DNA of 64,000 bases from Onchocerca volvulus (lineage: Eukaryota; Nematoda; Chromadorea; Rhabditida; Onchocercidae): positions 11,654,121 to 11,718,120 of the forward strand of contig HG738137.1 of NCBI GenBank assembly GCA_000499405.2, in the 5' to 3' direction. The notes under the pieces are model-generated. The model made no database searches, was not told the DNA's origin, and saw only the letters and a program-made list of their open reading frames with translations. Positions 41,301 to 53,300 of the stretch are shown piece by piece (the stretch's first letter is position 1; each line of letters begins with the position of its first letter). The position numbers and the translations under genes are program-made.

Positions 41301-44300
41301 TATCTAAGTATTACTTATGATAAGCTCTAGACTTGTATTAGAATATTATTACTTATAATGTAAAATCTATATCAGAATATTATTTACAGATTAAGATCAA
41401 GATTATAACATTGAGATTTGTGTCAAAGTATTACTTACATACGAGATCAAGATTATAAGATCTAGACTTATATCAAAGTGTTACTTCTTGATAAGATTAA
41501 GATTTTTATCAAAGCATACTTGCAAATGCTATGCGAAATTTGCGTCAAAGTATTATTTACGAAAAAATTGAAACTTCAAAATTGTTTCAATTTTGAAAAA
41601 TTTATATGAAGAAAAAAAAAAAAAACTTATATCAAGAGTTATTTATAAATGTAATTAAGTGTTATGTCAAAAATATTGCTTATAAATTATATATTAGATG
41701 AAATAATATAAATAAATAAATGATATCTTGGATCATACCTAGAAATAGTTCAATATCAATAAATTATAAAATTAATTAAATATTCTTTACTTCTTTCGGG
41801 CATATAATAGAAGAAAACGATATTGTTGTTTTAGTAATTTTTCAATTTCGACTTATTTAAATTGAAAAATTAAATAATTTTTTTAAACTTTGAAATTAGG
41901 TATTTTTGCCATCAAATATTTCGCAATGTAGTAAAATTAAAACTTGTATCGTGAAATTTATCTATTTTCAAAAACATTCTACGATTCAATCATACATTTT
42001 TTTCATTAATTAGTTTAAGATATTGATGCAATACTGATTAATGGATTCTTGCTGAAAACTTCAAACTTCCTGGATAATATTCTATTCGAATTTGCTGCAT
42101 TTTTCTAACTAAAATCTCTTGATTTTCTCTTATTTTGAATTAATTTGAAATTCAATTAAATTGATGAATTTCACAAAATATTCGCAACTGAAGAATATTT
42201 GAATCAAGCTGACGATTTCAAATTATTTTTCGAATCACAAATTATATAATCGATTTTTCTCAAATTACATATTCGATTTTTCTAACAATCGGATCAAGAA
42301 ATGATCGCCGGATCAGATCCATCTACTGCTCTGTTGGAATTTTCGAAATCATTCAAGAAAATACGACGATGTAATACTGATAAGATTAAGATTATCAATC
42401 GAGAAAAATTTACTGGACAACGAAATATTCGAAATACTACGGTACATAGATACGGTAAAGTCCGATCAACAAGTTTACCGGATCCTGACGATCTATGTGC
42501 CGTTGTACGAGATAATAATAAACGATTACAGTTACGTTCAATCGGAAAAAATTCAACCATGAATGAAATGAATTTTCGTCGTAAAAATCAATATGAACGA
42601 GATCGATTCAGTTCATTACGTGTTTTAATATCATCATCGTTATCACTCATTCCAAATGATAATCATTACTTAGCCAATGATTATTTTGGCCATAATTTGC
42701 GATCAAATGGCCCAGTTGATCATCGAACGATAAAATCGTTAAGGTCAACTGTAATGTTAGTCTCCAAATTAAACTTGCCTAATGCAATGAGGCAAATTTA
42801 TAGAGTAAGTTAGATTTTTAATTTTAATTTGAAATTAATTAACAATTTTGGTAAAAATTAAGAAAATAATTTTACTTTTAATAATTTTGTCTTTCATTCA
42901 TTATTATTACTCTTTTATCATTTAATTCTCAATCCTGGTTCTGTTGTAAATTCAAACAATTTATGATTTAAATAAAAAATTATTTCAAATATAGTATGAA
43001 GATATGTATCAACGGACAAAAAATTCAAATTTTTAATTAAAATAGCCTAATTAAACGAATTTTGATCGATATTCAATCAAAAAAAAAAGTTGTTTTATAT
43101 AATGATTGATCAAAAGATTAATCTTTTCTTTTTTTCTTTTTTCCAATTTTGACAAAATTATGCACCTAATAAAATTATTCATTTTCATTTCTCTATTGTT
43201 TGTAAAAGTGACAAACAAAAAAAAAAACTTCGAAATAAAGTGAAAAAAAGTGTTCCAATAATTAAATTTTGTCAAATTTCTACAAAAAATTATTGAATTA
43301 TTCCAATTCCTTTTGAAATTTAGTTGGTTTTTCAAATCAATTAACTGATAATGAATCACTAAAATGTGCTGATAATAGTTTGTTTTTCTTTTTTTCCTTT
43401 TTTTTTTTTTTTTTTTTGCTCGATTTAAATGAGAAAAATTGCTGGAAAATATTTAAAATGATAATAAGCTTTTTTTTTTTTTTGACGAAAAAAAAAGTGC
43501 GAAAAGGAAACTTCGATTGGTTTTCGGAAAAAAAGACGAAATACGGAACAAATGAAGTTGTCAAATTTTGGAAATATTTGAAATGAAAAATGATGAAATC
43601 ATATGTTAAAGTAATTTGAAGTTGAATTAATTTCTTCCTTCTATTATGAGTTCCATTTGAATGTTATTTTCATAAAACTTTATCATAACGACAAGAAATC
43701 TCAACTTTTTTTTTTTTCTATTTAAAATTAGCATATCTATACATACAATTTGATCCATAGATGGCCAAGCCAAGGCCACTTATCAAATATTCAAGAAAAG
43801 AATTAATTATCAGTTAGTCAAGATAAGTGAATGCTGCGATAAAATGGGAAGATAGAAATTGAAGTAATTTGAAAATTTTAAAGGGAATTTAAAAAAAAAA
43901 AAACGAAAGAAATTTGAAAATTGAGCATAAAATTTGGAAAATACTAAAGCAAACATCAAATTTTTATATTATCATTTGAAATTTTTGAAATTTGCTAATT
44001 TTTTTTTTTTGGAAAATTATAGAAGAAACGAAATAAAATTGATACAGGAAAAAGAGAAAAAAATGAAAGTAATGTAGAATGTAAAATAAGAATGCAAAAA
44101 TTATTGTTCAAATTTGATTTTTAAAATTTTCACTTTCATTTCATGTATGATTGAATTGCGAAAGTTTTTTTTTTTAAATCCAACTATTTCATTTTATAAA
44201 AATTCAGTAATTCGAGAAAACTCATATTTTTATATGTTTCGAATTGATAATTTAATAATTTGATTTAATATCAAAAGAAAAATAATAAAAATTTACAAAC

Positions 44301-47300
44301 CATTGAGTAAATTTTTCGTCGAAACGGAAGTTCGCATATTCTGCTAATGAGATAATTTCAGTTTGCTAGATTGAATTTAGAAAGATTTTCAAAAAAAGTA
44401 AATTACAGCGAGAAAAAAAAAAAGGAAAAGAAAAATAGCAATTTGAAATGTTGACGTAAAAATTGTCATAAATTACGTAAAAGGTTAAAAATAAATTGAA
44501 AACGATCAGATAACATGAGCGTTGTTTAATGACCTGAAATCGTTTATTAAAAGGAAGTAGGTGAACAATGGATAAATGCGCATTTCCGCCTGTTTTACAG
44601 GCTTATATATATATATATATCTATAAATAAATATTTCTTAGATAATAAAATGAATAATTGCTGAAACTTTTTGAAAAGTTTAATTTGTAGATGGTGCAAA
44701 TGATAAGTTTTAATTTTAATGATAATTTAACCATAAATTTTTGATTGATAAAATAAGAAAAGGAAGGATAGGTAAATGAAATGAAAACTAATTGATGATA
44801 AGTGATTATGAAAAGATTGATAAATTATCATTATCATTTATCAAAAATATGAGCAATTATTTTGATACTTTTAATTTATATTTTAATTTTTAATGATAAG
44901 AAAAGCAAAAAAAGTATAGAAAAGTGTAACAAGAAGTTAAAAAAAATAAATGGTATAAAAAAAAAATGGTAAGTTATTATTATTGCTTATAAGCATTTTT
45001 TCCATATTTTGATTTATATTTTTTTGAAAAAATCCATAAAAAACCAGGAAAACCAAGAAAACCAAGAAAACCAAGAATTTGAAACATATTTTTAGCCAAC
45101 TTTGCTCGAAACAGATAATGCTGAAGATTCATCAAGTGCCTTCTATAGAAGTATCGATGCAATGCCTAATATGAATATCTCACGAACCAAAAAGACTATA
45201 CCTCTTGTCAGTGAATTGGTAAATTTTTTTTTCTTTTGGTTTTTCTTTTTTTAATTTTTAATCAATAAATAAATTTAAATATGAGTAATTTTGATAATTT
45301 TATAAATTAATTAGTCTTATAAGTTGAGAAAATTTCTCACAATTTCAATAATAAACAACTTTTCCAGCATTATATATTGATACCTAATATATATATTTTT
45401 TTAAAGTAATTATTTGATTTGAATTAGTGATTTTAATTTGATCCGAAATTAGCTAAAATTTTTTTGTAAATTCGAATGGCTACTTTTAAAATAGGAAAAA
45501 GTGAAATTTGAATTTTAGCGATTTTATCGATTTTTCAATTAATCATAATCATTACTAGTTTTGCTTTCATTTGTTAATCTTTTTTCCTGTAAAAATTGAG
45601 AAATATATATTTTTTTTAATTTTATTCTTCGTTTTTTTATTTACAAACTTTTTCATTTTTCAAAAACTTTTTCACTTTTTTCGTTCATTAATTTATGCAT
45701 ATTATTACTTTAAAATTTCTTTTTCTTTCCTTTTGACAATTAATTTCCAATTCATTAAACAGTTGCTTAAAAATTGCTAGTTCGAAATAATTTGCAACAA
45801 ATTTTTTTTTTCTTCAAATTTTAATGGATTTAAAAAATTCATACAGTTAAAAATTTATACTTTTCAAAATTCCATTTTAAATATATTTAAGGGAATATTT
45901 TTTCACTTATTTTTTCTTTTTTAAAAGTTTTAAAATGCATGTTAATTAGTACAAAAGTTCGCTTTTATTGCAGGTTTTGAAGGTAAGCAAAGTACCGAAT
46001 TTATGTTCGTTTGTTCTTATTTATGGAAATGATAACATGCTTAGCATGGCCTTATTTTATCATTGAGAGTACATCACTTTGATACCCTAGATTTGATTTA
46101 TCGTAAAGAGTATATCACTATGATATGCTAGGTTCGATTTATCGTAAAGAGTATATCACTATGATATGCTAGGTTCGAATTATTATAAAGAGTATATCAC
46201 TATGATATACAGATCATTAATTTGATTTATCATAAAACTTATCAAAAATTAGAACTTCTTGTGAAACATTGACATTTAAATTTCTTATATATTTTGCATG
46301 ATCCATTATAATAGCTTAGTGATTCCTACTGGTAGATAAATGCATGATTCTGATAACTTTTTAATATCCTGCAAATTAATGTTTTTTACTTAGAAATAGT
46401 TATTACTAATTAATTCGTTCCAATTAATTATCGCAATTTCTGCATGTGCATGCATTCATTGAATATCATCCTAAAATTGATTAATTATCTGTAATGATTC
46501 AAATTCCAGGTTTATCCTCGAAATTATCAAAATATACATTGGAAAAAAAAAACTCCGAAAAAATTATCCAGCCGGAATGTTTTCCTAAATATTATTTTCA
46601 GTAAATACTATAGTTTTGTTAGCATCATTCCGGATTCTCATACATTTTCACAAATAATCGAAAAAAGATTTTTTTTTTTATAAATGAAAAAACCGAAAAA
46701 CTTTATCTTTTAAGAAAAAATGTTAATCAAAATTTTTGAATGTTTTTAAATTTGAAATTTTTTGCACTTCCTTCATCTATCATTTTTTTTTTTAACTTCA
46801 CTATTTTAATTTTTTAAATTATATTTAAAATGATCATCGTATATATCTTGTAATAGCTATGATATCAAATTTTTTAAATAAAAAAATTTTTTTTTGCAAA
46901 AATAATTTCAATTCGAAAAAATAAAAAACAATAAATATTCTATCAAAAAATTTTTTTAGAACAAAAAATAAAGAAAAAAAAAATTTTTCGAAAATAGTTT
47001 CAATTTAATTGGTGGATTTTTCATCGATATTTAATAAATGATATTTTTCAAGAATGATGAAAATAACTTGAAAAGAATAATCTTTTTTCTTTTTTTTTTC
47101 AACTTATTTCGACAAATTATAATTTATTTTAAAAAAAAAATTTGAATTTAAATATTAAAAGTAATAAATTTGAAATCTGAAAATAACGATATTCATGAAA
47201 TGATTTTTGCTAGCTTTGAAATAATTTGAAATGCTATTGCTTATCTGCTTCAAGTAATTTTGTTGTACAATTTTAGTCTAACCTGAACAAATTACCTCCC

Positions 47301-50300
47301 TGGCATTGTTATGTTTTACCTGTTTAGAATTAATTGAATATTATCACTAACCTTTATCATTAGCTGAATGATTAAATGTTAAGTTTGAAATATTAGCATT
47401 GCTATCACTAATATTATCACTATTTTTTATTATCATTGTAATTAATCATGATAATATTTATTGAAGACGATGGCAACAAAACGAGCTCAAGCTGGTCTCG
47501 CAAATGCGGCAAAAACAACATTTGGTGATGAAGAATTGGTAATCATTCTCATTTATCGTAAATAATTTAAAATTCAGTTTAATGATTATTTATTATTGTT
47601 AATGATTATTAATGATTATGATTGTCTATAATAATTTAATTAGCATTTCATTCAATTTGTTGAATTTTCCAATAGTTTGATAATAATTTAATTTTCGCAT
47701 TCATTATTAATAATCATTATTAACAATAATCCAGCTCGTCGTTATTACAATAATTATCATGATAATTTTCTTATAATTGCGATTTCTGCAGAAAATGCAC
47801 GTTTACAAGAAAACATTACAAGCATTAATTTATCCGATCAGTTGTACAACACCGCATAGTTTTCAATTAACCAATTTTCAAACTCCGACATGGTGCCATG
47901 AATGTGAAGGATTATTGTGGGGTTTAGCTCGACAAGGTTAGTCTTCAAAGTAAAATTAAATTGGCAATGCAGAATATTTTTACTGAACAAATAAGGCTAG
48001 AATGATAAGCAAATAAGGCCCTTAAGTCATGCTTTTTGTGTCTTATTTATAAAATAATTAGTAATTACACATGGATAACTATAATAGATATAACTAATGA
48101 GTCATATCCGAACCTGAATTATTCAATAAACTGTAAGATTTCATATTGTCGTGATATCATTGAAGTAAATATTTATGGCAATTTTGGTAAAAATTAATTT
48201 TTATATGCTTAATTAATTAATGCACGACAATTAAGTTCATTGTATTTTAATTATAAAAATTTATTTTGTAATTTTTCATATCAAAAATGTTAATTCTTCA
48301 ATTTAATAATTGAATTATTTCAGGTTTAAAATGCGCAGAATGTGGCGTTAAAGTACACGACAAATGTCGCGATCTATTAAGTGCCGATTGTTTGCAAAGT
48401 AATTTATTTTTTTTTTTGAATTTTCAATAAATTTGGAAAATTATTGTATAAGTTAATGATAAAGTAAATATTTCGTGAGAACTAAATGTGTACGGTAAGA
48501 AGAAATTGGGAAAATATAACGTCGAATTTTAGGGAAACATTCAATTTTTTAGAAGTATCGATTATTGACAAAGAATTTCATTCAAATTATACTACTTTCT
48601 TTGCTTCATTTCAGTTTATTTATTTCGATAATTTCAGATTATTTTATATTCCAGTTAAGTTAATCGATAATTTTTACAAAAATGATTCATTTCAGGAGCA
48701 GCGGAAAAAAGTTCAAAGCATGGTGAAGGGAATCGAACGCAAAATCTGATGGCAGTAATTCGTGAAAGGATGAAAATGCAGGAGAGAGATAAGCCTGAAA
48801 TTTTCGAAACTGTTAGGTTTGTTTTAAATGAATATAAAAAAAAAAAAAAATTTAAATGAATATAGATAGTTTCACTTAAATATTGAAATTTTCAATAATT
48901 TTTGAAATGGATAATTTTTATTAATTAAATAAGGCATACATTGATTTTATTAATGTAATCAATATAATAACAAATTTTAAAATTGTAAAAATTACAATTC
49001 ATATATGTTTATTAAAATAATAATTGAGCATTTAATTAGTATCAAATAACTTTTATAATTCTAATTATTTATGAAAATAATTAATTAACTTTTTTTTCCA
49101 GGATAATATTTAATGTTGATTCGAATACACAACAGGAATCATTGAAACAGGTAAAAACGAGTATTCTAGAAGGAAGCTCCAAATGGAGCGCTAAAATTGC
49201 TCTAACTGGTAATAATTATTGATTTTTAAAATGGAATATGAAATTTCATTTTTTTTTTTTTTTTTTTTTAAATATCTTATTACTGATTATTCAGATAATA
49301 CTGAATTTTGTTAACAGTAAATATCTTAAATTGATTCGAACAATTTTGAAGAATAAAAAAAAAAAAGTATTACTTCAAATTACATAACTACTGTTAAAGA
49401 GATGAAAAAAATTGAAAATATTAGAAATTGGGAAAAATTAGAAATTGAAATATCCATTAAAATATTCTTTTTTTTTTCGGAATATTTCAAAAATTGTTTC
49501 ACTAATAAATTTTCATCCTAAAATAATCCTAATTAAAATTGATTGATTATATTTTTTTTTTCGTTTTAATTTCAAAAATTTTTATTGAAAATCTAATTCG
49601 AATATGGTTAATTTTTGAAAAGTTTTGATCAAAAATATACTTCGAAGAAACTATTTCAATTTGTTCAGCTTAGAATTATGCGAGAGGAAAAGTTTGAAAA
49701 TGAAATTAGAAATGAATAAAATTATTGAATTAGAGAAAAAAAAAAATTTGAAATATTTTCCATCTATTTTATTATTTGAATAAATTTTGTGAAAATTTAT
49801 TTTAATAAAAAAAAATCAAAAATAAAATAGAATATATTTTCTGAGAAGAATTTTGTTGCAGTAATTTGTGCTCAAGGTTTAATAGCTAAGGATAAAACGG
49901 GTAAAAGTGATCCATATGTTACTGCTCAAGTGGGTAAAATGAAAAAACGAACACGTACGATTCATCAAGAATTAAATCCTGTATGGAATGAACAATTTTT
50001 CTTGTAAGTTTTTGCAAAAATGTTTTATTTAAAGAAAAAAAAAAAAAATCAAGCAAAAATTGAAAAAAAAAAAAAAAAAAACGAAGGCTGATTATGAAAT
50101 TTTGAATACAATATGAAATAAAAAATTTTTCTTATTAATTTGTAAAGTTTTATTTTAAAAAAAAAAAAAAAAAACTAAATTAGGCAATAGTTGAAAAAAA
50201 AAGCCAACTAATTTATGAAATTTAGGATTTTTATAAAATACAATTTGATCATTTCATTGAAAATATTCGAAATTAAAATGAATAATTGAATGACATGACA

Positions 50301-53300
50301 TTGCTGTGATATTTTTTTTAAAATTTTAACGACAAATTACGATTTAGTCGACGCTAAAGCTAAAAATTGTAAATCATCGATAAATAAAACGATGAATAAA
50401 TTTAATGGAACAATTTGACGGAATAAAATTGTTATGTTTTTATCAGAATTTATAGCAAATGACCCTTTGATAATGATAAGATTTATTAAGATAAAAACTC
50501 AATTCTTCTATGAAGAAAAATTTTACGATCATAGATTACAATTTATCAAATAATAATATTGAAAAACTATCGATTTTGATTTTAAAAAATTTGCAAAAAA
50601 ATTGAATTTAAATTTCTTGCTCAAATTCTGCTACAATGATAAAATTAGCAAATATTACAGCGAATGCCATAATTCAACGGATCGAATTAAAATTCGTGTC
50701 TGGGATGAGGATAATGATCTGAAAAGTAAGTTAAGACAAAAGTTGACAAGAGAATCGGATGATTTCTTGGGTCAAGCGATCATTGAAGTACGAACATTAA
50801 GCGGTGAAATGGATGTTTGGTATAATTTAGGTTAGTTTCTTTTTTTTTCCTATTCTTATGAAAATTTAAAAATATGAGAAAAAAAATATTTCAACCATAA
50901 ATAGCTTAATTAATGATCTAATTAACAGCTATTCCGATGAGCTTTTTCTCGATAATTCATATAGGATCAAAATCAGGTTATCGTATCGTTTTTTACCGTA
51001 ATATTAAACATCTGTTGATATTACGGTAAAAATAAAGTTCCTTGAACAGTTTTAAGCTTTGTATTTTCGAAGAAATTCTTTTCTTTTTTTTTTTTTTTTA
51101 CTAGTTTTAAGATCAAATGTCATGGTTGAAAAGTCAAATTTTCAAATTTCAAAAATTCAAACTAAAATTTTTAGCATTATTTAATTTAGATATTAAATTA
51201 GTTTCTTTTCTTTTTTTTTAAATAAAATATTTTGTATTATTTACAGAGAAACGAACAGATAAATCAGCAGTTAGTGGTGCAATACGATTACATATTAATG
51301 TTGAAATTAAAGGTGAAGAAAAGTTAGCACCGTATCATATTCAATATACATGCTTACATGAACATTTATTTCAAGTAAGTCTTAATGTTTCGTTGTTTAT
51401 TTACCTATCATTCTTATTTGCTTACTTTTTTCTTTTTTTATTATCATTATTGTATGTCTAATTTGATTTCTTTTTGTTTATTTGTTTCTTTCAGTTATTT
51501 CTTTTCTTTTTATTGATCGTGCAATTAATAGCGATCGATTATTGATATATTTAAATAAAGTAAATTGATATTTTTTTTTTAAGTAAAAGATAGGTAAATA
51601 AATTTTTTGAAAATTTCTCTTCATTCATCCATTTTTTTGTTTTTTTTCAGTATCATTGTACCGAACAGGATGAAGTACGATTACCGAAAACGAAAGATGA
51701 TTGTTGGAAAATATATTTCGATGAAATAGGTCAAGAGATTTGTAATGAATTTGCTATGCGTTACGGTATTGAAAGTATTTATCAGGTAAATAATTGTAAT
51801 CAAATGTTCTTTTTTCTTTTTTTTTTTTCCTTTTCCCTAATGAAAATTTTTTCATTAGATAATTTATTCTTATAATACTAGTAAATTTTGAACAGTGAAA
51901 TTTGAATTTTATAGAAATTTAAATGTTGTTCATATTAAAAAAGTCTAAGTCTTAATTTTTTTTTTTTTTAATGAAATAAGTTCTTACAATTATTCGCCAT
52001 GTGATTTTATGCATTTAAAATGAATTTTAAAAAAAAAAAAAGGAAAAAAATTTATACTCCATGAAGTTTTTTTTCATTAATATTATTGAAAGTTATGACA
52101 AAAAAGATAATTTAAACAGAATGATTTGATATAATCATATGACGAAAGGTTAATCTGACGAAATGATATGAAAAGAGTCATTGATATTATCAAAAATTAT
52201 GATAAAATGATAAATTAAACATTGTTAATTTGACGACATTTACTGTGAAAATTTTTTAATGTGACACAGACAAATAGTTGTATGAATGGATTTATTGATG
52301 ACGGAGAATTTATTCTTTATCTACAGTATAAATAAATAATTATCAAAGATTATCACGATTAAAATTGGTCATTCTTCATTGTCCACCTCGTAAGGAAAAC
52401 TGTTGCGAATTTGATTAATATTGAAGTTTAATAGGTAAATTGAACCAAATCGAGTATTACTGTTAAATGAACGATTTTAGTGATCGCATTGATCTGATTG
52501 ACTTTTTTACATAGATGATCGTTGATCTTTAGAGTAAGTGATAAATTTACAGCATTACAAATCATTGCCATGGAAGAGTTTTGTGAAAGGAGATTGAAAG
52601 TTTGGCACAGATGAATTTGTTGTAAAATAATGATTTTGTTATGATGCCGCAACTATTAAACAATGAATTGATAAATATCGATAATACAATCGATAATTTG
52701 ACTATCTTTTATTTTACTGATAGTAGAGAAATTTATTTGAACTTGGAAATTGATATGGTTTAATAAAAGGATTGAAGCTAAGTTGAGACGTATTGAACTT
52801 TTCCAAGTTGTCGACCAGAATGATACCGTAGTGTATAAATTTAACTCTTTTTTCGAATGGGAATTATTTGCAATATTCTAGAACATCGTAACTGAGCTAT
52901 GATTATACGAGTAGAACATTTACGTACGAATTAATCTATAAAAATATTTTATAGCTGAAATTAAAAGCTTGGAAATCGCAAACAAAGATGCGAATTACAT
53001 TAGATATCGTAACACTCATTTATATTTATCGCTAAGTGATGAAATTTTGTGACAAATATTTTAAAATGAAAAATATTTTGATTATCAAAACAAAATCTTG
53101 TATTACAAAATTACTTGTTTATACCGGCAATATTTATATAATGCAAAAATATCATGGTTATTAATAAATTTACATTATAAAATATTTTGGTTATTCCGAC
53201 AAACATTTTAGAATAGCGAATGAGAGATGTATAAAATGATTTTCATTTGTCTGATAAATATTAGCTGAAACAATTTTTATGATACAAAATTTCTATCATA

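Larger units (their letters stand above)
31698..42300 (+). other. Large intron 16, part before the M exon (10.6 kb)
   Basis: No further exon recognised. Holds a 3-copy repeat of 'attaattagaagataaggaaagat' type (33394-33490), a perfect hairpin at 33960-33994, degenerate tandem repeats (34385-34535, 35712-35862, 41285-41570), hairpins at 35925-36002 and 40067-40096, GATA-word clusters (38860-39130), and paired GA and CT tracts (40672-40735, 40950-41000). The M-form promoter should lie in its right part. Confidence 0.6.

Noticed and set aside
42294..42560. 88-codon - strand frame over the M exon
   Set aside because: Antisense shadow; the + strand frame ends in a perfect in-phase donor.
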